Assembly: GCA_036676455.1 (NCBI GenBank)
Contig: JAKFCW010000011.1
Coordinates: forward strand, 124,001 to 188,000
Source of the DNA: UBA4093 sp036676455
GTDB lineage: Bacteria > Cyanobacteriota > Sericytochromatia > S15B-MN24 > UBA4093
Length of the DNA: 64,000 bases
Reading direction: 5' to 3'
Positions 33,761 to 41,551 of the stretch are shown piece after piece. The translations under genes and the position numbers were made by a program. The notes beneath the pieces were generated by a model. It was not told the DNA's origin and made no database searches. It worked only from the letters and a program-made list of their open reading frames with translations. Within the stretch, counting starts at the first letter, position 1. Each line of letters begins with the position of its first letter.

Positions 33761-35015
33761 TGCTGGACCTCAGGATGGCGAAGGCCAGGACGATGGGTGG
33801 CACCTCCTCGACCGTCACGCGGGCCGCCGCCGTGGTGCCGGCGGTCACGTCGAGCGACGGGCCGCGCGACGAGGACCACTTGAAGCCGCTCGGGTTGGCA
33901 GGCTCCCGGTCGAGCTCGGCCAGCACCTCAATCAACGGGCCGGAACTGGCGAAGGCGCGGGCAAGCTCGGAATTGCCGAGGGTGTTGAGAAGGGCCTGCT
34001 CGGTGATGGGAAAGGAGGAGACCGAGACGACCCGCCCGGTGACCCCGCCGAAGCGCTCGCGCTTGACCGTGTCGGGGGTCAACTGGAGGCGCATGCCGGG
34101 ACGAATCTTCTTGCCATCGCTGACCGGGAAGTAGGCCACGCCCATCAGGCTGCCATGACGCTCGCCGCGCGCCACGCTCGCGATGCGCGTGCCGGGTGCG
34201 ATCACGTCGCCGACGGCGACCGCCACCTCCAGGATGGTTCCCTCGCGCTGGCTGACGACCCGGCCCTGCTGCGCGAGCTGCAACTCGAGCAGCGCACCGC
34301 TCTCACGCTGCGCGCGCAGCTGGTTGGCACGTTGGGTCTCGGCCTCGAGGCGCTGCTGAAACACCGACGTCTTCTTGCTTTCCAGCTCCTTGAGCTGGCC
34401 TTCCAGCTCGGCGATTCGGTTGCGGTTCTGAAGGTAGGCCTGCTCAGCGGCAAGCGCGGCGTCCACGGGCACTGCCCGCAGCTGGTTGAGGCGCCGGTTC
34501 TCGGCGAGCCGCCGGTCGAGGACCGGATCCAGGGCCTTGGCCTCGCGGATCAGCTGTAGGACGTTCTCCTGCTGCTTGTCGATGGCGCGCAGGGTCTGCT
34601 CGGAGAAGCTGGCCTGCAACTCGCCAAGGGCCGCCTGCTGGCGCTCCAGCTCGGCCAGGCGCGCGCGCTGCTGGGAGAGCTGCTCGGCGAGTTCCGGCTG
34701 CTCGACGACAGCCAGCACGTCGCCGGCCTTCACCGCGTCGCCCACCCGGACCTTGAGCTCGCGGACGCGGCCTCCCCCCATGGCTTGCAAGGAAGCGACC
34801 TCGTGGGGCCGAGCGAAAACGGCCTTGGCGTTGACCGTCACCGGCAAGCGCCCGACGACGCTCCAGAGGATCACAAGTAGGATCCCGGTCCCCAGGCAGG
34901 CAAGAGCAACCCAGCCCTTGGGGCTGACGACCTGCATCAGGAGATCCAGGCGTTCGGGCGACGAGAGACGCTCCAGGGCCTCCTTGCGGAACAGGCGCTG
35001 CTGGGGCGAGGACAT
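33747..35015 (-). CDS. NHLM-system HlyD-type membrane fusion protein
   Basis: 422 residues. A cytoplasmic N-terminus precedes one membrane helix (about 32-52). A biotinyl-lipoyl half-domain (VRVGDAVKAGDVLAVVEQ), a long coiled coil (~110-245), the second half-domain (EGTILEVAVAVGDVIAPG) and a beta-barrel domain follow. It bridges the inner-membrane ABC transporter to TolC. ATG 35015 shares one base with the upstream stop (TGATG). Longer frames upstream only read the cyclic-nucleotide gene out of frame. Confidence 0.93.
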   Translation of the reverse strand: MSSPQQRLFRKEALERLSSPERLDLLMQVVSPKGWVALACLGTGILLVILWSVVGRLPVTVNAKAVFARPHEVASLQAMGGGRVRELKVRVGDAVKAGDVLAVVEQPELAEQLSQQRARLAELERQQAALGELQASFSEQTLRAIDKQQENVLQLIREAKALDPVLDRRLAENRRLNQLRAVPVDAALAAEQAYLQNRNRIAELEGQLKELESKKTSVFQQRLEAETQRANQLRAQRESGALLELQLAQQGRVVSQREGTILEVAVAVGDVIAPGTRIASVARGERHGSLMGVAYFPVSDGKKIRPGMRLQLTPDTVKRERFGGVTGRVVSVSSFPITEQALLNTLGNSELARAFASSGPLIEVLAELDREPANPSGFKWSSSRGPSLDVTAGTTAAARVTVEEVPPIVLAFAILRSSSGLY

Positions 35016-35557
35016 CAAGCCCCCTTCATGCGCTTGAGCAGCCAGTCGAAGCGCGCGCCGGCCAGCGCCGCCTTGTCCAGCACGCTCATGTCGAGCTCGT
35101 CCTCGTACTCGGCATCCTGATCCATGGGGCCGCCCTGACCATAGCCGAGCCGGCTTACGGTGCTGCGAAGGCGATCCGACATGAACACCGCCAGGGCTCG
35201 GTAGAAGCGCCCGGCGAAACCCATGTCCTGGGCCAACTTGCGCTCGATCTCGCGCCGGGGCACCGACAGCACCAGCCCGGACTCCAGAGCCGTCACCGTG
35301 GCGCTCGGAGGACGCTGATCCAACAGCGACATCTCGCCGACGATCTCTCCGCTGCCCAGCTGAGCGACTTCCTTGCCTTGCAGGGCGGCGACCGAGACCC
35401 CGAAGCGCCCGTCCAGGATCACGTAGACATGGTCGATGGCGCTCGCCTCGCGAATGAGCACGCGGCCCGCGGAAACGGTTTCGCGCTGGCCGACCTCGAC
35501 GAGCCAATCCACGTCAGAATCGCTGAGTTCGCCGAGGATGAAGAGAACCTTCTTCAC
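35015..35557 (-). CDS. Cyclic-nucleotide-binding domain protein
   Basis: 180 residues. One cNMP-binding domain (about 10-120) with the phosphate-binding cassette region GSGEIVGEMSLLDQRPPSATV, in which the usual Arg-Ser/Thr-Ala pattern is modified to PPSATV. There is no DNA-binding domain and no membrane segment. GTG 35557 is five bases after AAGGAG. Its position inside the export operon suggests an allosteric or recruiting factor for the exporter, not a transcription factor. Confidence 0.85.
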   Translation of the reverse strand: MKKVLFILGELSDSDVDWLVEVGQRETVSAGRVLIREASAIDHVYVILDGRFGVSVAALQGKEVAQLGSGEIVGEMSLLDQRPPSATVTALESGLVLSVPRREIERKLAQDMGFAGRFYRALAVFMSDRLRSTVSRLGYGQGGPMDQDAEYEDELDMSVLDKAALAGARFDWLLKRMKGA

Positions 35558-35617
35558 TTGCACTCCTTCCGAGCATGAAGCAGACGATCAAGCAGACATG
35601 ATGATGACAGACTCGTC

Positions 35618-36508
35618 CTAGACCGACAAGCCAATCAAACGCTTGCCGGTGCCGCGCGTCTCGTCGCAAGCCTCGGCATAAGGCGCCATCCAGCGCTGGG
35701 CAAAGGCCATCATGGCCGGGTGCTGCACGGGCACGGTCCACATGCCGCGATCGATGCCCATGGCATGGGCGCGGCGCATGACCTCGGCGTAAAGGGGCAG
35801 GATCCGCGCCCGGCGCTGCAGATCCGGATGCACGTAACTGCAGGTGTAACGCAGCACGTCCTCGAAGAGGTGGGTGATGAGCCAGCCGACCACCTTGCCA
35901 TGGTGCCGCAGGACCACGCTGGTCGGAGCATGCGCGTCCACCTCGAAATCGAAGGGCAAGAGGTCCGGCGCGATCCAGGGCGAGGCCTCCTGGCTGCGCT
36001 TGAGATCCTCGCGTTCGAGGGGGGTGACCTCGTCCCAGCGGCCGATCTCGAAGCAGTCCCCCAGAGTGGCCTTCGCCACCCAGCTGGCGCGCGACATCTG
36101 GTCGTAGCGGGCCCGCACGACCAGCATCCGTCGCTCGGGGGCGTCCCAGCCGCGAAGCGCGAGCAGGTGCTCGAGCACCGGTATGGACGGCTTGCCGGTC
36201 ATGTAGACGCCATGCACCTCCTGCGTTCCCTCGGCCTGCAGGGCTGCCTCGAGGCGCTCCAGCAGGCCTGCGGCAAGGCCGCGCCGGCGGTAGGCAGGGC
36301 GGACGAATAGGGAGCAAAGCTCGGCATGCTCGCCCGTCGCGTCGCGCACGGCCAGGGCGAGCCCGGCAGGCAAGCCGTCAACCCGTGCGGCGATCGCGAG
36401 CACCTCGGGCTCCAGGGAAACCAGCCCCGCGCGAAACGCCGGGAACGTCAGCCCGGCGAACTCCAGCCCCTCGCTTGCGGCGAGGCGGCCGTACGCCACC
36501 GCGCTCAT
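35618..36508 (-). CDS. Tandem GNAT-fold acetyltransferase-like protein
   Basis: 296 residues with two GNAT-like halves. The first has the acetyl-CoA signature SLFVRPAYRRRGLAAGLLE (about 80-98). The second has VVLRHHGKVVGWLITH and SYVHPDLQRRARILPL (about 190-240). Possible substrates are peptide amines, for example core Lys residues or the new N-terminus, but this is unproven. ATG 36508 overlaps the stop of a 21-codon ORF; a TTG at 36526 preceded by GGGAG is an alternative. Sixty bases separate it from the cNMP gene, so it heads the cassette. Confidence 0.82.
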   Translation of the reverse strand: MSAVAYGRLAASEGLEFAGLTFPAFRAGLVSLEPEVLAIAARVDGLPAGLALAVRDATGEHAELCSLFVRPAYRRRGLAAGLLERLEAALQAEGTQEVHGVYMTGKPSIPVLEHLLALRGWDAPERRMLVVRARYDQMSRASWVAKATLGDCFEIGRWDEVTPLEREDLKRSQEASPWIAPDLLPFDFEVDAHAPTSVVLRHHGKVVGWLITHLFEDVLRYTCSYVHPDLQRRARILPLYAEVMRRAHAMGIDRGMWTVPVQHPAMMAFAQRWMAPYAEACDETRGTGKRLIGLSV

Positions 36509-36570
36509 GCGCGCATGGCCATGCAAAACCCGCTCCCTGCCTGGATGATGAGCATGCTTGCCGCCTCCAT
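36505..36570 (-). CDS. 21-residue small ORF coupled to the GNAT gene
   Basis: ATG 36570 has GGAAGGA about six bases upstream, the strongest initiation signal at the head of this operon. The TGA overlaps the GNAT ATG (ATGA). The product starts MEAASMLIIQAG and ends GFCMAMRA: small, hydrophobic, with one Cys. It may be a leader peptide for translational coupling or a tiny membrane peptide. Confidence 0.5.
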   Translation of the reverse strand: MEAASMLIIQAGSGFCMAMRA

Positions 36571-36615
36571 GGTCGTCCTTCCCTCGTCTCGAGCGTCTCT
36601 CTCGGGCATCCCCCC

Positions 36616-36645
36616 ACTCTAAGCGCCCATCCGGCATCCAGGCAA
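36616..36645 (-). promoter_or_regulatory. Candidate promoter of the NHLM export operon
   Basis: Minus strand TTGCCT (36645-36640), 18-bp spacer, TAGAGT (36621-36616), about 45 bases before the 21-codon ORF. The match is moderate. Confidence 0.4.
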
Positions 36646-36814
36646 GCGGACGCAAGCGACGCCCGAGCCTCCCCGCGCGGTCTTGGCGAGAGAACTGGAA
36701 CGTAAGGTTCGGCAGGTGACGCTTGATATGACGTGTTGATACTCGTTTGTAACAACGTTCGCCTATTAGTAGACCATCCAATGCTTCAGATAAATGATAG
36801 GAATGTGATACCCC

Positions 36815-37333
36815 ATGAAGAAATCTGCCTTGATAGCGCTCACCGTGATGCTCGTTGCCGGCTGCGGCACCTCCCCCTCGCTTTCGACGTCCGCCCCTTC
36901 GTCGGCGCTGTCGGCTCGCTCGAAGGCGAGCTTCAATGAACTCGTCGCCTCCTGCCGGACTTACATTCGGATGAAGTTTGACGAGGCGGACAAGGACAAG
37001 AGCGGCTTCCTCACTGTCAACGAGGCCGGCGGCTCGAGCCGCAGCTATGTCCTGGGCCAGGAGATCATCGGGACGTTCGCCGAGGTCGATACCAACCGTG
37101 ACGACAAGCTCTCCTTCGAGGAAGTCGGGTCCAACGCAATCATCCTGCGGATCGCCACTCGCCTGCATGGTCAGCTGGTCCAGATGTTCGCCGCCGCGGA
37201 CCGCGACAGCGACATGGAGCTGCGCGGCCAGGAGATCCCGCCGGGGTTCGATCTGAACAAGGACGGCAAGGTCACCTTCGACGAGTACGAATCGGCTTAC
37301 GCGGCCACAGTGGCGAAGGGAGACAGCCTCTAG
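36815..37333 (+). CDS. EF-hand lipoprotein
   Basis: 172 residues. The signal peptide ends in the lipobox LMLVAGC (Cys18), followed by a Ser/Ala-rich linker. Four EF-hand-type loops follow: DEADKDKSGFLTVNE, DTNRDDKLSFEE, a degenerate DRDSDMELRGQE and DLNKDGKVTFDE. Likely a calcium-binding envelope protein. Upstream GGAA is a weak ribosome-binding site. It is divergent from the NHLM export operon and ends at its own terminator. Confidence 0.88.
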   Translation: MKKSALIALTVMLVAGCGTSPSLSTSAPSSALSARSKASFNELVASCRTYIRMKFDEADKDKSGFLTVNEAGGSSRSYVLGQEIIGTFAEVDTNRDDKLSFEEVGSNAIILRIATRLHGQLVQMFAAADRDSDMELRGQEIPPGFDLNKDGKVTFDEYESAYAATVAKGDSL

Positions 37334-37366
37334 GGCTGCTCAAGCGCTCGGTCGTCCGTGAAATCG

Positions 37367-37404
37367 ACCGCCAGCAGGTAATTGCCCTGCTGGCGGCTTT
37401 TCTT
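37367..37404 (+). terminator. Terminator after EF-hand gene
   Basis: CCGCCAGCAGG (37368-37378) / CCTGCTGGCGG (37386-37396), then CTTTTCTTTT. Same stem family as the tRNA-Pro island terminators, here in core DNA. Confidence 0.88.
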
Positions 37405-37440
37405 TTGCCCTGAGCGAGCGGCACGGCAACGCGCCCGGGG

Positions 37441-37469
37441 TTGACACCCGCCAGATATGTAGCTAGCAT
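37441..37469 (+). promoter_or_regulatory. Promoter of the Rrf2 gene
   Basis: TTGACA (37441-37446), 17-bp spacer, TAGCAT (37464-37469). A TTACAC half-site (37472-37477) follows and matches the arm of the palindrome at 37966. Confidence 0.7.
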
Positions 37470-37492
37470 AGTTACACACTCAAGGAGGCGTC

Positions 37493-37936
37493 ATGGCCAT
37501 CAGCAGCCGGTTCATCGTGAGCGTCCACATCTTGACCTTGCTCGCCCAGAGCCAGGGCAAGCCCGTGACGTCGGAGTGGCTTGCCGGCAGCGCCAGCACC
37601 AACCCTGCCGTCATCCGCAAGCTCTTGGGCATGCTGGCGAAGGCGGGCCTCACCACCTCCCAGCTGGGCGTGGGCGGGGGAGCGCTCCTGGCGCGTCCGG
37701 CCTCGGAGATCACCCTGCTGGACGTCTATCGCGCCGTCGACGAAGGGGAACTCTTCGCCATGCACCATGAATCGCCTAACCCGGCATGCCCGGTCGGACG
37801 AAACATCCAGGCGGCCATGATCGGCACGCTGGAGCAAGCCCAGCGGGCGCTCGAAGGCGAGCTCGCCGCCAGGACGCTCGCAGACGTCCTGGACGACGTC
37901 CTCGCCGGAGGCCACCCGCAACTCCAAGAGGCTTGA
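37493..37936 (+). CDS. Rrf2 family transcriptional regulator
   Basis: 147-residue winged-helix repressor. N-terminal MAISSRFIVSVHIL and the wing region GLTTSQLGVGGGALLARP define the family; a single Cys lies in NPACPVGR. It has no Fe-S Cys triad, so it resembles thiol- or electrophile-sensing members such as YwnA/HypR more than IscR. GGAGG precedes ATG. The QorB-like reductase gene lies 87 bases downstream, separated by a palindrome that is probably its operator. Confidence 0.9.
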   Translation: MAISSRFIVSVHILTLLAQSQGKPVTSEWLAGSASTNPAVIRKLLGMLAKAGLTTSQLGVGGGALLARPASEITLLDVYRAVDEGELFAMHHESPNPACPVGRNIQAAMIGTLEQAQRALEGELAARTLADVLDDVLAGGHPQLQEA

Positions 37937-37965
37937 GGGCCTCTCTTTTTCCTCAAATCGTAACT

Positions 37966-37978
37966 GTGTAAGTTACAC
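37966..37978. promoter_or_regulatory. Perfect 13-bp palindrome, putative Rrf2 operator
   Basis: GTGTAA-G-TTACAC lies between the regulator and the reductase gene. One arm recurs just downstream of the regulator's own -10 box. Confidence 0.6.
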
Positions 37979-38023
37979 GACACCACACCCAGGCTCGCCT
38001 GGATCGCCCGAAAGGAAACCCTG

Positions 38024-38899
38024 ATGACTTCCACTTCCGCTCGCATTGCCGTCACCGGCGCCACCGGCCAGCTGGGCCAGCTCGTCGTCGAGGCGCTGCT
38101 CCGGACGGTTCCCGCCGCGCAGATCGTCGCGGCCGTGCGCAACCCCGAGAAGGCGAAAGGCCTGGCCGCCAAGGGCATCGAGGTCCGCGAGGCCGACTAT
38201 GATCGGCCCGAAACGCTTGAGCGCGCCTTCGCCGGCGTGGACAAGCTGCTGCTGATCTCCGCCAGCGAGATCGGCAAGCGCGTGCCTCAGCACCAGGCGG
38301 TGATCGACGCGGCGCAGCGCGCCAACGTGAAGCTGCTGGTGTACACCAGCCTGCTGCATGCCGACAGCTCGCCTCTCAGCCTGGCGGTCGAGCACCGCGA
38401 GACCGAAGCCGCGCTCAAGGCGTCGGGCCTGCCCACCGTGATCCTCCGAAATGGCTGGTACACCGAGAACTACGCCATGGGCGCGCCCACGGCGCTGGAG
38501 CATCAGGCCATCATCGGCAGCGCCGGCCAGGGCCGCATCTCCTCGGCCACGCGCGCCGACTTCGCCGATGCCGCCGCCGCCGTCCTGACGTCGGAAGCCG
38601 ACCTTGCCGGCCGGACTTACGAGCTCGCAGGCGACACGTCCTACACCCTCGCCGAGCTCGCCGCCGAGATCGCCCGCCAGAGCGGCCAGCCGGTCGCCTA
38701 CAACGACATGCCCGAGGAAGCCTACAAGGGCATCCTGCTGAGCGTCGGGCTTCCCGAGCCCCTCGCCGCCATGCTGGCCAACTCTGATGCCGGAGCCGCG
38801 AAGGGTGCGCTCTTCGACGACAGCCGCCAGCTCAGCGCCCTCACCGGCAAGCCGACGACTCCGCTGGCGGACGTCGTCGCGCAGTTCCTGAAGGCCTAG
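38024..38899 (+). CDS. NmrA/QorB-like NAD(P)H-dependent reductase
   Basis: 291-residue atypical short-chain dehydrogenase. The Rossmann motif ITVTGATGQLG-type sequence appears as VTGATGQLGQLV. VYTSLLHADSSPL and HRETEAALKASGL match the YtfG/QorB and azoreductase-like group of quinone reductases. Linked to an Rrf2 regulator, it probably detoxifies quinones or electrophiles. GGAAACC lies just upstream of ATG. A strong terminator follows. Confidence 0.9.
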   Translation: MTSTSARIAVTGATGQLGQLVVEALLRTVPAAQIVAAVRNPEKAKGLAAKGIEVREADYDRPETLERAFAGVDKLLLISASEIGKRVPQHQAVIDAAQRANVKLLVYTSLLHADSSPLSLAVEHRETEAALKASGLPTVILRNGWYTENYAMGAPTALEHQAIIGSAGQGRISSATRADFADAAAAVLTSEADLAGRTYELAGDTSYTLAELAAEIARQSGQPVAYNDMPEEAYKGILLSVGLPEPLAAMLANSDAGAAKGALFDDSRQLSALTGKPTTPLADVVAQFLKA

Positions 38900-38907
38900 G
38901 CCTCCGA

Positions 38908-38943
38908 GCCCCCGGCCTCCCTGACGTCAGAGAGGCCGGGGGC
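38908..38943 (+). terminator. Terminator after the QorB-like gene
   Basis: GCCCCCGGCCTC (38908-38919) / GAGGCCGGGGGC (38932-38943), no T-run. Confidence 0.65.
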
Positions 38944-39013
38944 ACTGGGCGATTCAGCTGAAGCGTGTTCGGCAGATTGTGCCCGCATGATCGCCATGAG
39001 ATAATCGAGCTCG

Positions 39014-40273
39014 ATGGCAACTCATGATGAATCTTCTTTAACTGCCCAACTGAATCAGGCGATCGCCGAGCGCGACGCCGCCCTGCGCGAGCTCGCCGAG
39101 CTACGCCGGCAACTCGCCGCCTCGGGCTCCGCGCCCTCCCGGCCGGCCGGCGGCAGCGCTCAGCCATTCGACCAGGTCTTCCGCGTCATGGTGGAATCGC
39201 TCTCCGACTACGCGTTCTACATGCTGGACACCGAGGGCCGCGTGGTGACCTGGAACCGCGGCGCCGAGCGCATCAAGGGCTACTCTGAAGCCGAGGTCAT
39301 CGGCCAATCCAACGAGATCTTCTTCACCGCCGAGGACCGCGCAGCCGACAAGCCCCGCAGGCTGCTGGCCGAGGCGCGAGAGCACGGCCGGGTCGAGGAT
39401 CTCGGCTGGCGCCTCCGCAAGGATGGCTCGCGCTACTGGGCCGACGCGATCATCACCGCGCTTCACGACTCGCAAGGCCGCTTGACGGGCTACGCCAAGG
39501 TGACCCGCGACCTCACCGAGCTCGAACACCTCGAGCGCGAGAAGATCGAGGCCCTCGAACAGGCGGACGTCCTCAAGGACCAGTTCATCTCGATCCTCTC
39601 CCACGAGCTGAGGACTCCCATCAACGCCATCACCGGCTTCGGCAGCATCCTCGACGACGAGGTGGCGGGGCCGCTCAGCGCGCAACAGCACCTTTACCTC
39701 GGCAAGATTCTCGACGGCGCGGAGACCCTGCTCGCCCTCGTGAACGACCTGCTCGACCTGAGCCGCATCCAGGCGGGACGTTTCCAGCTCAATCCCCTGC
39801 CTTTCGACTTCCCCCAGCTAGTGACGGAGAAGCTGGAAGCGCTCGAGCCGATTGCCGAGCAACGCAAGCTGCGGCTCGTCAACGAGGTTCCCCGGGACCT
39901 GCCCTTGCTTGCGGGCGATGCCCAGCGGATCGGCCAGGTCCTGATCAACCTCGTCAACAATGCCATCAAGTTCACGAGCGCCGGCGGAAGCATCCGCGTC
40001 CGCGCCTGCCTCGACGGCGCCCAGTTGCGCTGCGAGGTCATCGACACGGGGATCGGCATCGCCCATGAAGACTACGAGAAGCTCTTCAAGCCCTTCACGC
40101 AAGTCGACATGACCTCCACCCGCCAGGCGGGAGGAACGGGCCTCGGGCTGGCCATCAGCAAATCCCTCGTCGAAGCCCACCATGGCCAGATCGGCGTGGA
40201 AAGCGAGCCGGGCAAGGGCAGCACGTTCTGGTTCACGCTGCCCCTCTCGCCAGATGCGGCGCCGCCCCCGTGA
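39014..40273 (+). CDS. Cytosolic PAS sensor histidine kinase
   Basis: 419 residues without membrane segments. A short coiled coil (10-35) precedes a PAS domain (about 52-165; DYAFYMLDTEGRVVTWN). HisKA carries phospho-acceptor His197 in SILSHELRTP. The HATPase has NLVNNAIKF, DTGIGI and GTGLGLAISKSLVEAH. No response regulator is adjacent, so it is an orphan kinase. The HisKA region closely resembles that of the kinase at 52711, indicating paralogy. Confidence 0.94.
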   Translation: MATHDESSLTAQLNQAIAERDAALRELAELRRQLAASGSAPSRPAGGSAQPFDQVFRVMVESLSDYAFYMLDTEGRVVTWNRGAERIKGYSEAEVIGQSNEIFFTAEDRAADKPRRLLAEAREHGRVEDLGWRLRKDGSRYWADAIITALHDSQGRLTGYAKVTRDLTELEHLEREKIEALEQADVLKDQFISILSHELRTPINAITGFGSILDDEVAGPLSAQQHLYLGKILDGAETLLALVNDLLDLSRIQAGRFQLNPLPFDFPQLVTEKLEALEPIAEQRKLRLVNEVPRDLPLLAGDAQRIGQVLINLVNNAIKFTSAGGSIRVRACLDGAQLRCEVIDTGIGIAHEDYEKLFKPFTQVDMTSTRQAGGTGLGLAISKSLVEAHHGQIGVESEPGKGSTFWFTLPLSPDAAPPP

Positions 40274-40371
40274 GCCCCCGTCAGCTGCGCTTGCAGGCTT
40301 AGCAACACGTTCACCAGACGATAAGAATGTCGCGGTCTGCCCCCTCCGACAAGAGAGCCAGGAGGACCGCC

Positions 40372-41463
40372 ATGGTGAATCTCTACGCGACGACCGTGAC
40401 CCCCAGCCCCTACGCACCGGCGTCCCCCCTCGGGGTAGCCGTCCCGGTTGCGGCGGCCGCGCCGGCGCCTTTGCCGTCGCCCGGCTACCAAGGCCTGCTC
40501 GATCGGCTTCACGTGGCCAGCCAAACGGCCGCTCCCGTCGTCGCCTCCCCGCCACCGGCCGTGCCCGTCACCCAAAGCTTCCCGCCGATTCCCGTGCTGG
40601 GCGGACTTTACGAGCAGCTCAAGCAGCTCCTCGACCAGCTCCTTTCCGGTCCATCGACCCCACCCCCTCCGGTGACGCACCCCACGACGCCGACGTCCCC
40701 GAAGCAGACCTCCTTCGTCATCAGCTCGTTCAACGTGCTGGGAAGCAGCCATACCAAGGGACCGGGCAGCGATCGGCCCGGCATGGCGCCCGGCACCACC
40801 CGCATCCGCTCGGCGGTCGACTTGCTCGAACGCCATGACGTCGACGTCGTGGGCTTCCAGGAGTTCCAGCGCGACCAGTTCACAGAGTTCCAGAAGGTCG
40901 CAGGTGACACGTTCGTCGTCTACCCCGGCTTCAAGCTCGGCAAGCCGGAGGTCGTGAACTCCATCGCCTGGCGAAAGGACACCTGGGACCTGGTCAAGGC
41001 TGACCACATCGACATCCCCTACTTCGACGGCAAGCCGCGAAAGATGCCCGTCATTCGCCTGCGCCACAAGCAGACGGGGCAAGAGGCTTACTTCGCCAAC
41101 TTCCACAACCCCGCGAGCACCCGCAAGCACGGCGACCATGAAAAATGGCGCGACGTCGCCACCCTCAAGGAAATCGATCTCGTCAACCGGCTGCGCAAGG
41201 AGACCGGCCTCCCGGTCTTCGTCACGGGGGACATGAACGAGCGCGACGAGTACTACCGGATGATGACCCAGAAGACGGACATGGTTTCGGCCGATACCCG
41301 CGCCAACGGCAAGGCCCCGGCGAAGATGGCCATCGACTGGATCTTCGGCACGGAGTCCCAGGTCACCTTCAGCGACTACACGCGAGACCGCAGCCCGCTC
41401 GTCCAGAAGACGACGGACCACCCGGTGGTCGTGAGCACGGCCACCATCACGCGCAAGCCGTAA
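40372..41463 (+). CDS. Endonuclease/exonuclease/phosphatase (EEP) family protein
   Basis: 363 residues. The N-terminal ~110 residues are Pro/Ala/Thr-rich, low-complexity and probably disordered. The EEP domain follows: ISSFNVLGSS, DVVGFQEFQRDQ (metal-binding Glu), FANFHNPAS, VFVTGDMNER and a final TTDHPVVVS with the catalytic Asp-His. Substrate could be nucleic acid or a phosphodiester. No signal peptide is obvious. ATG 40372 has AGGAGG six bases upstream; longer frames are unsupported. Confidence 0.88.
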   Translation: MVNLYATTVTPSPYAPASPLGVAVPVAAAAPAPLPSPGYQGLLDRLHVASQTAAPVVASPPPAVPVTQSFPPIPVLGGLYEQLKQLLDQLLSGPSTPPPPVTHPTTPTSPKQTSFVISSFNVLGSSHTKGPGSDRPGMAPGTTRIRSAVDLLERHDVDVVGFQEFQRDQFTEFQKVAGDTFVVYPGFKLGKPEVVNSIAWRKDTWDLVKADHIDIPYFDGKPRKMPVIRLRHKQTGQEAYFANFHNPASTRKHGDHEKWRDVATLKEIDLVNRLRKETGLPVFVTGDMNERDEYYRMMTQKTDMVSADTRANGKAPAKMAIDWIFGTESQVTFSDYTRDRSPLVQKTTDHPVVVSTATITRKP

Positions 41464-41477
41464 GGCCAGACGAGCAA

Positions 41478-41509
41478 GACCCCCCTCGCGCGTGAGGCCG
41501 AGGGGGGTC
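41478..41509. terminator. Bidirectional hairpin between EEP and M20 genes
   Basis: GACCCCCCTCG (41478-41488) / CGAGGGGGGTC (41499-41509) between convergent genes; no long T-run. Confidence 0.65.
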
Positions 41510-41551
41510 GGGTCAGAGGGTTTGCGGTGCCTTACGCAACAGCCGCGGGCG

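Noticed and set aside
36509..37168. 220-codon upstream extension of the GNAT frame
   Set aside because: It crosses the EF-hand gene and its promoter on the other strand. Homology begins at 36508, where the ATGA overlap lies.
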